Source: Hyperoodon ampullatus
Taxonomy: Eukaryota; Chordata; Mammalia; Artiodactyla; Ziphiidae
Direction: 5' to 3'
Assembly: GCA_949752795.1 (NCBI GenBank)
Contig: CATKHW010000365.1
Coordinates: forward strand, 868,001-932,000
Length of the DNA stretch: 64,000 nucleotides
Shown here: positions 38,259 through 52,167 of the stretch, in pieces
Layout: each line of letters starts with the position of its first letter
Position numbering within the stretch: the stretch's first letter is position 1
Translations under genes and position numbers: made by a program
Notes under the pieces: generated by a model
Seen by the model: the letters and a program-made list of their open reading frames with translations, nothing else
Told to the model about the DNA's origin: nothing
The model's database searches: none

Positions 38259-39997
38259 TAAGAATCTTAAAACCTATGTATTGATATGTCTCCGTAAGGG
38301 AATCAAGTGTGTCTAGACTGGCATAAACATGGCAGCGAGAATCACCTCAAACCCACTATAAAAAGGCATTTCAAAAACAAAACAAAAAAACTGGGAAATT
38401 CTTTACAATTCCTTCAGGGTCTCTGATGAAAGCTGCAATGACCCTATCTACAATGACAGCTGGATGTGGCATAAGGAGGGACACTTGGGACTGAGACGAT
38501 TGGTGAGATTGGGTGAGCAAATGCAGACCCTTTAAAGCAATAATGCATGGCACCCATTCCATGGGTCCGAACTCTCCAGGTTGAAGGGAATATTACTACA
38601 GCTATAACATGTGCAGGAAACCTAGAGAACGGACACACTGTGAATACGAAAGGTTTCTAAAACTCAACGCATAGTCCCTCTCCTGGTGCTCCGGTTTGAC
38701 TTTCCGTCTGGTTTACTATCAACCTCCCAACTTGGAGAGACAGCCCCTTTAACCTCTTGGTTCGCACAGGTTGCCAATTTGGCAGAGGATGAAAGGGAAG
38801 AGGGAGAACCAATGAGAGAGTAGCTGTTAGGCATTTGGACGGGCACATATCACTGTAATTTCCCGGCAGGAAGAAGAATTAACCAAATTCTCAGCCACCC
38901 ACTGGGAACCAGTATAGGTCCTGAAGCAAAATTTTGGACTTGCGGTCAGCTCACCAAAAACGAGTTGAAGAATGGAGCTCAGGGGCACAGCAATTCACAA
39001 ACTGGCCGAGTAATAAAGGACAACTATCGTCCAAAAATCTGTTGAGGGAAGGCAACGAGGCGGACTTGAAAGCGAGGCAGAATAGCAGGAAACAGATTTC
39101 AAGAGGTACTTTGGAATCGCCTTTAAAGCACAGGAAGAGGGGCACAACTTCGACAATGATGCACTTGGCCAAAAAGGGCGTATGCGTTTTCTCCTGAATA
39201 TATTCAGGAGAAAACGCATACGCCCTTTTTGGCCAAGCAAGCAAGCGGGCAATGCAAATCTGCACTACAAAGAAGTATCACTTCCCACCGGTCAAAAGGG
39301 ACATCCACAAAATGTGTAAGAACAAGAAAGGCAAGACAGGCCCTGGAGAACAGGGAGCCTTGTTATGCTGATGGGCGGGATGTAAATTGCCAACTGCCTC
39401 TCTGGAGGAGTGCATTCTGTTCCCTAAAACAAGTAAAGAACAGAGCTACAGAGCCAAGGGCACTACCAGTCTAGGGAATATACCTTGGGAAAACTGAAAA
39501 TCAATAAGACAGAGCCACCCCAAAATTTAGGGCTGCACTGCATACAAGGACCTCAACTTGGATACACCTTAAGTATCCCAGAAAATATAAACATGGTTCA
39601 AAAAATTGTGGTACTTACGTACGATGGAATATCCCTCAGCCATGAAATCAATGCCATAAGACCAGTAGCAGCAAAATGGGTGGATTCAGGTATGATGATT
39701 CTAAGTGAAATAAGTCACACAGAAAAAGAAACTTATCATAAGATATCACTTATGAAGATCCTGTAAACATGGCTACACTTGAACTGAGTTAGGAAAGAGA
39801 ACAGTGTCTCACATTTAGAAAACACTCTTATACCTGCTTAAGGGGGAAGGAGAGGTGGGGTGATGCATAAAACAAGAGTTTGATATAAGCACAGGTACCG
39901 TTCCAAAAACCAACTATGGAATAGACAAGACCTACACCGTCCTCAGTGAAAGGGACTCAAAACCCCATATTTCCCGCAGAGGAAAATATCTGACTAG
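38259..39997 (+). repeat. Satellite monomer 23
   Basis: Palindrome 39164-39237, perfect. Its L1 part has AATGCCATAAGACC and GGTATGATGATT, shared with unit 24. Left half has private changes (AATCACCTCAAAC, AAAGGCATTTC, AAAGCTGCAATG, TCTGGTTTAC, GTTGAAGAATGG, GTACTTTGG). Confidence 0.97.
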
Positions 39998-41736
39998 TAA
40001 GAATCTTAAAACCTATGTATTGATATGTCTCCGTAAGGGAATCAAGTGTGTCTAGACTGGCATAAACATGGCAACGAGAATCAGCTCAAACCCACTATAA
40101 AAAGGAATTTCAAAAACAAAACAAAAAAACTGGGAAATTCTTTACAATTCCTTCAGGGTCTCTGATGAAAGCTGGAATGACCCTATCTACAACGACAGCT
40201 GGATGTGGCATAAGGAGGGACACTTGGGACTGAGACGATTGGTGAGATTGGGTGAGCAAATGCAGACCCTTTAAAGCAATAATGCATGGCACCCATTCCA
40301 TGGGTCCGAACTCTCCAGGTTGAAGGGAATATTACTACAGCTATAACATGTGCGGGAAACCTAGAGAACGGACACACTGTGAATACGAAAGGTTTCTAAA
40401 ACTCAACGAATAGTCCCACTCCTGGTGCTCCGGTTTGACTTTCCGTCTGCTTTACTATCAACCTCCCAACTTGGAGAGACAGCCCCTTTAACCTCTTGGT
40501 TCGCACAGGTTACCAACTTGGCAGAGAGTGAAAGGGAAGAGGGAGAACCAATGAGAGAGTAGCTGTTAGGCATTTGGACGGGCACATATCACTGTAATTT
40601 CCCAGCAGGAAGAAGAATTAACCAAATTCTCAGCCACCCACCGGGATCCAGTATAGGTCCTGAACCAAAATTTTGGACTTGCGGTCAGCTCACCAAAAAC
40701 GAGTTGAAAAATGGAGCTCAGGGGCACAGCAATTCACAAACTGGCCGAGTAATAAAGGACAACTATCGTCCAAAAATCTGTTGAGCGAAGGCAACGAGGC
40801 GGACTTGAAAGCGAGGCAGAATAGCAGGAAACAGATTTCAAGAGGTACGTTGGAATCGCCTTTAAAGCACAGGAAGAGGGGCACAACTTCGACAATGATG
40901 CACTTGGCCAAAAAGGGCGTATGCGTTTTCTCCTGAATATATTCAGGAGAAAACGCATACGCCCTTTTTGGCCAAGCAAGCAAGCGGGCAATGCAAATCT
41001 GCACTACAAAGAAGTATCACTTCCCACCGGTCAAAAGGGACATCCACAAAATGTGTAAGAACAAGAAAGGCAAGACAGGCCCTGGAGAACAGGGAGCCTT
41101 GTTATGCTGATGGGCGGGATGTAAATTGCCAACTGCCTCTCTGGAGGAGTGCATTCTGTTCCCTAAAACAAGTAAAGAACAGAGCTACAGAGCCAAGGGC
41201 ACTACCAGTCTAGGGAATATACCTTGGGAAAACTGAAAATCAATAAGACAGAGCCACCCCAAAATTTAGGGCTGCACTGCATACAAGGACCTCAACTTGG
41301 ATACACCTTAAGTATCCCAGAAAATATAAACATGGTTCAAAAAATTGTGGTACTTACGTACGATGGAATATCCCTCAGCCATGAAATCAATGCCATAAGA
41401 CCAGTAGCAGCAAAATGGGTGGATTCAGGTATGATGATTCTAAGTGAAATAAGTCACACAGAAAAAGAAACTTATCATAAGATATCACTTATGAAGATCC
41501 TGTAAACATGGCTACACTTGAACTGAGTTAGGAAAGAGAACAGTGTCTCACATTTAGAAAACACTCTTATACCTGCTTAAGGGGGAAGGAGAGGTGGGGT
41601 GATGCATAAAACAAGAGTTTGATATAAGCACAGGTACCGTTCCAAAAACCAACTATGGAATAGACAAGACCTACACCGTCCTCAGTGAAAGGGACTCAAA
41701 ACCCCATATTTCCCGCAGAGGAAAATATCTGACTAG
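39998..41736 (+). repeat. Satellite monomer 24
   Basis: Palindrome 40903-40976, perfect. BamHI-site subtype in the middle (as units 22 and 25) joined to the unit 23-like L1 part. Shares GTTACCAACTTGG and GGCAACGAGAATC with unit 25. Confidence 0.97.
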
Positions 41737-43475
41737 TAAGAATCTTAAAACCTATGTATTGATATGTCTCCGTAAGGGAATCAAGTGTGTCTAGACTGGC
41801 ATAAACATGGCAACGAGAATCAGCTCAAACCCACTATAAAAAGGAATTTCAAAAACAAAACAAAAAAACTGGGAAATTCTTTACAATTCCTTCAGGGTCT
41901 CTGATGAAAGCTGGAATGACCCTATCTACAACGACAGCTGGATGTGGCATAAGGAGGGACACTTGGGACTGAGACGATTGGTGAGATTGGGTGAGCAAAT
42001 GCAGACCCTTTAAAGCAATATTGCATGGCACCCATTCCATGGGTCCGAACTCTCCAGGTTGAAGGGAATATTACTACAGCTATAACATGTGCGGGAAACC
42101 TAGAGAACGGACACACTGTGAATACGAAAGGTTTCTAAAACTCAACGAATAGTCCCACTCCTGGTGCTCCGGTTTGACTTTCCGTCTGCTTTACTATCAA
42201 CCTCCCAACTTGGAGAGACAGCCCCTTTAACATCTTGGTTCGCACAGGTTACCAACTTGGCAGAGGATGAAAGGGAAGAGGGAGAACCAATGAGAGAGTA
42301 GCTGTTAGGCATTTGGACGGGCACATATCACTGTAATTTCCCAGCAGGAAGAAGAATTAACCAAATTCTCAGCCACCCACCGGGATCCAGTATAGGTCCT
42401 GAACCAAAATTTTGGACTTGCGGTCAGCTCACCAAAAACGAGTTGAAAAATGGAGCTCAGGGGCACAGCAATTCACAAACTGGCCGAGTAATAAAGGACA
42501 ACTATCGTCCAAAAATCTGTTGAGCGAAGGCAACGAGGCGGACTTGAAAGCGAGGCAGAATAGCAGGAAACAGATTTCAAGAGGTACGTTGGAATCGCCT
42601 TTAAATCACAGGAAGAGGGGCACAACTTCGACAATGATGCACTTGGCCAAAAAGGGCGTATGCGTTTTCTCCTGAATATATTCAGGAGAAAACGCATACG
42701 CCCTTTTTGGCCAAGCAAGCAAGCGGGCAATGCAAATCTGCACTACAAAGAAGTATCACTTCCCACCGGTCAAAAGGGACATCCACAAAATGTGTAAGAA
42801 CAAGAAAGGCAAGACAGGCCCTGGAGAACAGGGAGCCTTGTTATGCTGATGGGCGGGATGTAAATTGCCAACTGCCTCTCTGGAGGAGTGCATTCTGTTC
42901 CCTAAAACAAGTAAAGAACAGAGCTACAGAGCCAAGGGCACTACCAGTCTAGGGAATATACCTTGGGAAAACTGAAAATCAATAAGACAGAGCCACCCCA
43001 AAATTTAGGGCTGCACTGCATACAAGGACCTCAACTTGGATACACCTTAAGTATCCCAGAAAATATAAACATGGTTCAAAAAATTGTGGTACTTACGTAC
43101 GATGGAATATCCCTCAGCCATGAAATCAATGTCATAAGACCAGTAGCAGCAAAATGGGTGGATTCAGGTACGATGATTCTAAGTGAAATAAGTCACACAG
43201 AAAAAGAAACTTATCATAAGATATCACTTATGAAGATCCTGTAAACATGGCTACACTTGAACTGAGTTAGGAAAGAGAACAGTGTCTCACATTTAGAAAA
43301 CACTCTTATACCTGCTTAAGGGGGAAGGAGAGGTGGGGTGATGCATAAAACCAGAGTTTGATATAAGCACAGGTACCGTTCCAAAAACCAACTATGGAAT
43401 AGACAAGACCTACACCGTCCTCAGTGAAAGGGACTCAAAACCCCATATTTCCCGCAGAGGAAAATATCTGACTAG
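41737..43475 (+). repeat. Satellite monomer 25
   Basis: Palindrome 42642-42715, perfect. Nearly identical to unit 24 in its left half. Its L1 part returns to the common state (AATGTCATAAGACC). Carries GCAATATTGCATGG (unit 33 too) and private TTTAAATCACAGG near 42600. Confidence 0.97.
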
Positions 43476-45214
43476 TAAGAATCTTAAAACCTATGTATTG
43501 ATATGTCTCCGTAAGGGAATCAAGTGTGTCTAGACTGGCATAAACATGGCAGCGAGAATCAGCTCAAACCCACTATAAAAAGGAATTTCAAAAACAAAAC
43601 AAAAAAACTGGGAAATTCTTTACAATTCCTTCAGGGTCTCTGATGAAATCTGGAATGACCCTATCTACAACGACAGCTGGATGTGGCATAAGGAGGGACA
43701 CTTGGGACTGAGACGATTGGTGAGATTGGGTGAGCAAATGCAGACCCTTTAAAGCAATAATGCATGGCACCCATTCCATGGGTCCGAACTCTCCAGGTTG
43801 AAGGGAATATTACTACAGCTATAACATGTGCAGGAAACCTAGAGAACGGACACACTGTGAATACGAAAGGTTTCTAAAACTCAACGCATAGTCCCTCTCC
43901 TGGTGCTCCGGTTTGACTTTCCGTCTGCTTTACTATCAACCTCCCAACTTGGAGAGACAGCCCCTTTAACCTCTTGGTTCGCACAGGTTGCCAATTTGGC
44001 AGAGGATGAAAGGGAAGAGGGAGAACCAATGAGAGAGTAGCTGTTAGGCGTTTGGACGGGCACATATCACTGTAATTTCCCGGCAGGAAGAAGAATTAAC
44101 CAAATTCTCAGCCACCCACCGGGAACCAGTATAGGTCCTGACCCAAAATTTTGGACTTGCGGTCAGCTCACCAAAAACGAGTTGAAAAATGGAGCTCAGG
44201 GGCACAGCAATTCACAAACTGGCCGAGTAATAAAGGACAACTATCGTCCAAAAATCTGTTGAGGGAAGGCAACGAGGCGGACTTGAAAGCGAGGCAGAAT
44301 AGCAGGAAACAGATTTCAAGAGGTACGTTGGAATCGCCTTTAAAGCACAGGAAGAGGGGCACAACTTCGACAATGATGCACTTGGCCAAAAAGGGCGTAT
44401 GCGTTTTCTCCTGAATATATTCAGGAGAAAACGCATACGCCCTTTTTGGCCAAGCAAGCAAGCGGGCAATGCAAATCTGCACTACAAAGAAGTATCACTT
44501 CCCACCGGTCAAAAGGGACATCCACAAAATGTGTAAGAACAAGAAAGGCAAGACAGGCCCTGGAGAACAGGGAGCCTTGTTATGCTGATGGGCGGGATGT
44601 AAATTGCCAACTGCCTCTCTGGAGGAGTGCATTCTGTTCCCTAAAACAAGTAAAGAACAGAGCTACAGAGCCAAGGGCACTACCAGTCTAGGGAATATAC
44701 CTTGGGAAAACTGAAAATCAATAAGACAGAGCCACCCCAAAATTTAGGGCTGCACTGCATACAAGGACCTCAACTTGGATACACCTTAAGTATCCCAGAA
44801 AATATAAACATGGTTCAAAAAATTGTGGTACTTACGTACGATGGAATATCCCTCAGCCATGAAATCAATGTCATAAGACCAGTAGCAGCAAAATGGGTGG
44901 ATTCAGGTACGATTATTCTAAGTGAAATAAGTCACACAGAAAAAGAAACTTATCATAAGATATCACTTATGAAGATCCTGTAAACATGGCTACACTTGAA
45001 CTGAGTTAGGAAAGAGAACAGTGTCTCACATTTAGAAAACACTCTTATACCTGCTTAAGGGGGAAGGAGAGGTGGGGTGATGCATAAAACAAGAGTTTGA
45101 TATAAGCACAGGTACCGTTCCAAAAACCAACTATGGAATAGACAAGACCTACACCGTCCTCAGTGAAAGGGACTCAAAACCCCATATTTCCCGCAGAGGA
45201 AAATATCTGACTAG
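43476..45214 (+). repeat. Satellite monomer 26
   Basis: Palindrome 44381-44454, perfect. GATGAAATCTGG links it to units 11, 13, 17 and 19, far to the left. Its L1 part has GGTACGATTATTC and AAACAAGAGTTTG, shared with unit 28. Private GGCGTTTGGACGG near 44047. Confidence 0.97.
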
Positions 45215-46952
45215 TAAGAATCTTAAAACCTATGTATTGATATGTCTCCGTAAGGGAATCAAGTGTGTCTAGACTGGCATAAACATGGCAACGAGAATCA
45301 GCTCAAACCCACTATAAAAAGGAATTTCAAAAACAAAACAAAAAAACGGGGAAATTCTTTACAATTCCTTCAGGGTCTCTGATGAAAGCTGGAATGACCC
45401 TATCTACAACGACAGCTGGATGTGGCATAAGGAGGGACACTTGGGACTGAGACGATTGGTGAGATTGGGTGAGCAAATGCAGACCCTTTAAAGCAATAAT
45501 GCATGGCACCCATTCTATGGGTCCGAACTCTCCAGGTTGAAGGGAATATTACTACAGCTATAACATGTGCGGGAAACCTAGAGAACGGACACACTGTGAA
45601 TACGAAAGGTTTCTAAAACTCAACGAATAGTCCCACTCCTGGTGCTCCGGTTTGACTTTCCGTCTGCTTTACTATCAACCTCCCAACTTGGAGAGACAGC
45701 CCCTTTAACATCTTGGTTCGCACAGGTTGCCAATTTGGCAGAGGATGAAAGGGAAGAGGGAGAACCAATGAGAGAGTAGCTGTTAGGCATTTGGACGGGC
45801 ACATATCACTGTAATTTCCCGGCAGGAAGAAGAATTAACCAAATTCTCAGCCACCACCGGGAACCAGTATAGGTCCTGAAGCAAAATTTTGGACTTGCGG
45901 TCAGCTCACCAAAAACGAGTTGAAAAATGGAGCTCAGGGGCACAGCAATTCACAAACTGGCCGAGTAATAAAGGACAACTATCGTCCAAAAATCTGTTGA
46001 GGGAAGGCAACGAGGCGGACTTGAAAGCGAGGCAGAATAGCAGGAAACAGATTTCAAGAGGTACGTTGGAATCGCCTTTAAAGCACAGGAAGAGGGGCAC
46101 AACTTCGACAATGATGCACTTGGCCAAAAAGGGCGTATGCGTTTTCTCCTGAATATATTCAGGAGAAAACGCATACGCCCTTTTTGGCCAAGCAAGCAAG
46201 CGGGCAATGCAAATCTGCACTACAAAGAAGTATCACTTCCCACCGGTCAAAAGGGACATCCACAAAATGTGTAAGAACAAGAAAGGCAAGACAGGCCCTG
46301 GAGAACAGGGAGCCTTGTTATGCTGATGGGCGGGATGTAAATTGCCAACTGCCTCTCTGGAGGAGTGCATTCTGTTCCCTAAAACAAGTAAAGAACAGAG
46401 CTACAGAGCCAAGGGCACTACCAGTCTAGGGAATATACCCTGGGAAAACTGAAAATCAATAAGACAGAGCCACCCCAAAATTTAGGGCTGCACTGCATAC
46501 AAGGACCTCAACTTGGATACACCTTAAGTATCCCAGAAAATATAAACATAGTTCAAAAAATTGTGGTACTTACATACGATGGAATATCCCTCAGCCATGA
46601 AATCAATGTCATAAGACCAGTAGCAGCAAAATGGGTGGATTCAGGTACGATGATTCTAAGTGAAATAAGTCACACAGAAAAAGAAACTTATCATAAGATA
46701 TCACTTATGAAGATCCTGTAAACATGGCTACACTTGAACTGAGTTAGGAAAGAGAACAGTGTCTCACATTTAGAAAACACTCTTATACCTGCTTAAGGGG
46801 GAAGGAGAGGTGGGGTGATGCATAAAACCAGAGTTTGATATAAGCACAGGTACCGTTCCAAAAACCAACTATGGAATAGACAAGACCTACACCGTCCTCA
46901 GTGAAAGGGACTCAAAACCCCATATTTCCCGCAGAGGAAAGTATCTGACTAG
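45215..46952 (+). repeat. Satellite monomer 27 (1,738 bp)
   Basis: Palindrome 46119-46192, perfect. One C is missing in CAGCCACCACCGGG near 45853; unit 29 shares this deletion. Private TACCCTGGG near 46437, AACATAGTTC near 46546, which removes the first ATG of the L1 frame, and TTACATACG near 46570. Confidence 0.97.
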
Positions 46953-48691
46953 TAAGAATCTTAAAACCTATGTATTGATATGTCTCCGTAAGGGAATCAA
47001 GTGTGTCTAGACTGGCATAAACATGGCAGCGAGAATCAGCTCAAACCCACTATAAAAAGGAATTTCAAAAACAAAACAAAAAAACTGGGAAATTCTTTAC
47101 AATTCCTTCAGGGTCTCTGATGAAAGCTGGAATGACCCTATCTACAATGACAGCTGGATATGGCATAAGAAGGGACACTTGGGACTGAGATGATTGGTGA
47201 GATTGGGTGAGCAAATGCAGACCCTTTAAAGCAATAATGCATGGCACCCATTCCATGGGTCCGAACTCTCCAGGTTGAAGGGAATATTACTACAGCTATA
47301 ACATGTGCTGGAAACCTAGGGAACGGACACACTGTGAATACGAAAGGTTTCTAAAACTCCACGCATAGTCCCTCTCCTGGTGCTCCGGTTTGACTTTCCG
47401 TCTGCTTTACTATCAACCTCCCAACTTGGAGAGACAGCCCCTTTAACATCTTGGTTCGCACAGGTTGCCAATTTGGCAGAGGATGAAAGGGAAGAGGGAG
47501 AACCAATGAGAGAGTAGCTGTTAGGCATTTGGACGGGCACATATCACTGTAATTTCCCGGCAGGAAGAAGAATTAACCAAATTCTCAGCCACCCACCGGG
47601 AACCAGTATAGGTCCTGAACCAAAATTTTGGACTTGCGGTCAGCTCACCAAAAACGAGTTGAAAAATGGAGCTCAGGGGCACAGCAATTCACAAACTGGC
47701 CGAGTAATAAAGGACAACTATCGTCCAAAAATCTGTTGAGGGAAGGCAACGAGGCGGACTTGAAAGCGAGGCAGAATAGCAGGAAACAGATTTCAAGAGG
47801 TACGTTGGAATCGCCTTTAAAGCACAGGAAGAGGGGCACAACTTCGACAATGATGCACTTGGCCAAAAAGGGCGTATGCGTTTTCTCCTGAATATATTCA
47901 GGAGAAAACGCATACGCCCTTTTTGGCCAAGCAAGCAAGCGGGCAATGCAAATCTGCACTACAAAGAAGTATCACTTCCCAACAGTCAAAGGGGTCATCC
48001 ACAAAATGTGTAAGAACAAGAAAGGCAAGACAGGCCCTGGAGAACAGGGAGCCTTGTTATGCTGATGGGCGGGATGTAAATTGCCAACTGCCTCTCTGGA
48101 GGAGTGCATTCTGTTCCCTAAAACAAGTAAAGAACAGAGCTACAGAGCCAAGGGCACTACCAGTCTAGGGAATATACCTTGGGAAAACTGAAAATCAATA
48201 AGACAGAGCCACCCCAAAATTTAGGGCTGCACTGCATACAAGGACCTCAACTTGGATACACCTTAAGTATCCCAGAAAATATAAACATGGTTCAAAAAAT
48301 TGTGGTACTTACGTACGATGGAATATCCCTCAGCCATGAAATCAATGTCATAAGACCAGTAGCAGCAAAATGGGTGGATTCAGGTACGATTATTCTAAGT
48401 GAAATAAGTCACACAGAAAAAGAAACTTATCATAAGATATCACTTATGAAGATCCTGTAAACATGGCTACACTTGAACTGAGTTAGGAAAGAGAACAGTG
48501 TCTCACATTTAGAAAACACTCTTATACCTGCTTAAGGGGGAAGGAGAGGTGGGGTGATGCATAAAACAAGAGTTTGAAATAAGCACAGGTACCGTTCCAA
48601 AAACCAACTATGGAATAGACAAGACCTACACCGTCCTCAGTGAAAGGGACTCAAAACCCCATATTTCCCGCAGAGGAAAATATCTGACTAG
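46953..48691 (+). repeat. Satellite monomer 28
   Basis: Palindrome 47858-47931, perfect. Divergent subtype shared with unit 30: GGATATGGCATAAGAAGG, GAGATGATTGG, TGTGCTGGAAACC and AACTCCACGC. Just right of the palindrome it has four substitutions in 14 bp (47982, 47984, 47991, 47995). Confidence 0.97.
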
Positions 48692-50428
48692 TAAGAATCT
48701 TAAAACCTATGTATTGATATGTCTCCGTAAGGGAATCAAGTGTGTCTAGACTGGCATAAACATGGCAACGAGAATCAGCTCAAACCCACTATAAAAAGGA
48801 ATTTCAAAAACAAAACAAAAAAACGGGGAAATTCTTTACAATTCCTTCAGGGTCTCTGATGAAAGCTGGAATGACCCTATCTACAACGACAGCTGGATGT
48901 GGCATAAGGAGGGACACTTGGGACTGAGACGATTGGTGAGATTGGGTGAGCAAATGCAGACCCTTTAAAGCAATAATGCATGGCACCCATTCCATGGGTC
49001 CGAACTCTCCAGGTTGAAGGGAATATTACTACAGCTATAACATGTGCGGGAAACCTAGAGAACGGACACACTGTGAATACGAAAGGTTTCTAAAACTCAA
49101 CGAATAGTCCCACTCCTGGTGCTCCGGTTTGACTTTCCGTCTGCTTTACTATCAACCTCCCAACTTGGAGAGACAGCCCCTTTAACATCTTGGTTCGCAC
49201 AGGTTGGAAATTGGCAGAGGATGAAAGGGAAGAGGGAGAACCAATGAGAGAGTAGCTGTTAGGCATTTGGACGGGCACATATCACTGTAATTTCCCGGCA
49301 GGAAGAAGAATTAACCAAATTCTCAGCCACCACCGGGAACCAGTATAGGTCCTGAAGCAAAATTTTGGACTTGCGGTCAGCTCACCAAAAACGAGTTGAA
49401 AAATGGAGCTCAGGGGCACAGCAATTCACAAACTGGCCGAGTAATAAAGGACAACTATCGTCCAAAAATCTGTTGAGGGAAGGCAACGAGGCGGACTTGA
49501 AAGCGAGGCAGAATAGCAGGAAACAGATTTCAAGAGGTACGTTGGAATCGCCTTTAAAGCACAGGAAGAGGGGCACAACTTCGACAATGATGCACTTGGC
49601 CAAAAAGGGCGTATGCGTTTTCTCCTGAATATATTCAGGAGAAAACGCATACGCCCTTTTTGGCCAAGCAAGCAAGCGGGCAATGCAAATCTGCACTACA
49701 AAGAAGTATCACTTCCCACCGGTCAAAAGGGACATCCACAAAATGTGTAAGAACAAGAAAGGCAAGACAGGCCCTGGAGAACAGGGAGCCTTGTTATGCT
49801 GATGGGCGGGATGTAAATTGCCAACTGCCTCTCTGGAGGAGTGCATTCTGTTCCCTAAAACAAGTAAAGAACAGAGCTACAGAGCCAAGGGCACTACCAG
49901 TCTAGGGAATATACCTTGGGAAAACTGAAAATCAATAAGACAGAGCCACCCCAAAATTTAGGGCTGCACTGCATACAAGGACCTCAACTTGGATACACCT
50001 TAAGTATCCCAGAAAATATAAACATGGTTCAAAAAATTGTGGTACTTACGTACGATGGAATATCCCTCAGCCATGAAATCAATGTCATAAGACCAGTAGC
50101 AGCAAAATGGGTGGATTCAGGTACGATGATTCTAAGTGAAATAAGTCACACAGAAAAAGAAACTTATCATAAGATATCACTTATGAAGATCCTGTAAACA
50201 TGGCTACACTTGAACTGAGTTAGGAAAGAGAACAGTGTCTCACATTTAGAAAACACTCTTATACCTGCTTAAGGGGGAAGGAGAGGTGGGGTGATGCATA
50301 AAACCAGAGTTTGATATAAGCACAGGTACCGTTCCAAAAACCAACTATGGAATAGACAAGACCTACACCGTCCTCAGTGAAAGGGACTCAAAACCCCATA
50401 TTTCCCGCAGAGGAAAGTATCTGACTAG
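48692..50428 (+). repeat. Satellite monomer 29 (1,737 bp)
   Basis: Palindrome 49595-49668, perfect. Shortest unit: it has the unit 27 deletion (CCACCACCGGG near 49330) plus a second lesion, GGTTGGAAATTGGC near 49203 in place of GGTTGCCAATTTGGC. Otherwise close to unit 27. Confidence 0.97.
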
Positions 50429-52167
50429 TAAGAATCTTAAAACCTATGTATTGATATGTCTCCGTAAGGGAATCAAGTGTGTCTAGACTGGCATAAACAT
50501 GGCAGCGAGAATCAGCTCAAACCCACTATAAAAAGGAATTTCAAAAACAAAACAAAAAAACTGGGAAATTCTTTACAATTCCTTCAGGGTCTCTGATGAA
50601 AGCTGGAATGACCCTATCTACAATGACAGCTGGATATGGCATAAGAAGGGACACTTGGGACTGAGATGATTGGTGAGATTGGGTGAGCAAATGCAGACCC
50701 TTTAAAGCAATAATGCATGGCACCCATTCCATGGGTCCGAACTCTCCAGGTTGAAGGGAATATTACTACAGCTATAACATGTGCTGGAAACCTAGGGAAC
50801 GGACACACTGTGAATACGAAAGGTTTCTAAAACTCCACGCATAGTCCCTCTCCTGGTGCTCCGGTTTGACTTTCCGTCTGCTTTACTATCAACCTCCCAA
50901 CTTGGAGAGACAGCCCCTTTAACATCTTGGTTCGCACAGGTTGCCAATTTGGCAGAGGATGAAAGGGAAGAGGGAGAACCAATGAGAGAGTAGCTGTTAG
51001 GCATTTGGACGGGCACATATCACTGTAATTTCCCGGCAGGAAGAAGAATTAACCAAATTCTCAGCCACCCACCGGGAACCAGTATAGGTCCTGACCCAAA
51101 ATTTTGGACTTGCGGTCAGCTCACCAAAAACGAGTTGAAAAATGGAGCTCAGGGGCACAGCAATTCACAAACTGGCCGAGTAATAAAGGACAACTATCGT
51201 CCAAAAATCTGTTGAGGGAAGGCAACGAGGCGGACTTGAAAGCGAGGCAGAATAGCAGGAAACAGATTTCAAGAGGTACGTTGGAATCGCCTTTAAAGCA
51301 CAGGAAGAGGGGCACAACTTCGACAATGATGCACTTGGCCAAAAAGGGCGTATGCGTTTTCTCCTGAATATATTCAGGAGAAAACGCATACGCCCTTTTT
51401 GGCCAAGCAAGCAAGCGGGCAATGCAAATCTGCACTACAAAGAAGTATCACTTCCCAACAGTCAAAGGGGTCATCCACAAAATGTGTAAGAACAAGAAAG
51501 GCAAGACAGGCCCTGGAGAACAGGGAGCCTTGTTATGCTGATGGGCGGGATGTAAATTGCCAACTGCCTCTCTGGAGGAGTGCATTCTGTTCCCTAAAAC
51601 AAGTAAAGAACAGAGCTACAGAGCCAAGGGCACTACCAGTCTAGGGAATATACCTTGGGAAAACTGAAAATCAATAAGACAGAGCCACCCAAAAATTTAG
51701 GGCTGCACTGCATACAAGGACCTCAACTTGGATACACCTTAAGTATCCCAGAAAATATAAACATGGTTCAAAAAATTGTGGTACTTACGTACGATGGAAT
51801 ATCCCTCAGCCATGAAATCAATGTCATAAGACCAGTAGCAGCAAAATGGGTGGATTCAGGTACGATGATTCTAAGTGAAATAAGTCACACAGAAAAAGAA
51901 ACTTATCATAAGATATCACTTATGAAGATCCTGTAAACATGGCTACACTTGAACTGAGTTAGGAAAGAGAACAGTGTCTCACATTTAGAAAACACTCTTA
52001 TACCTGCTTAAGGGGGAAGGAGAGGTGGGGTGATGCATAAAACCAGAGTTTGATATAAGCACAGGTACCGTTCCAAAAACCAACTATGGAATAGACAAGA
52101 CCTACACCGTCCTCAGTGAAAGGGACTCAAAACCCCATATTTCCCGCAGAGGAAAGTATCTGACTAG
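50429..52167 (+). repeat. Satellite monomer 30
   Basis: Palindrome 51334-51407, perfect. Near copy of unit 28, including the four substitutions right of the palindrome (51458, 51460, 51467, 51471). Private GCCACCCAAAAATTT near 51687. Confidence 0.97.
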
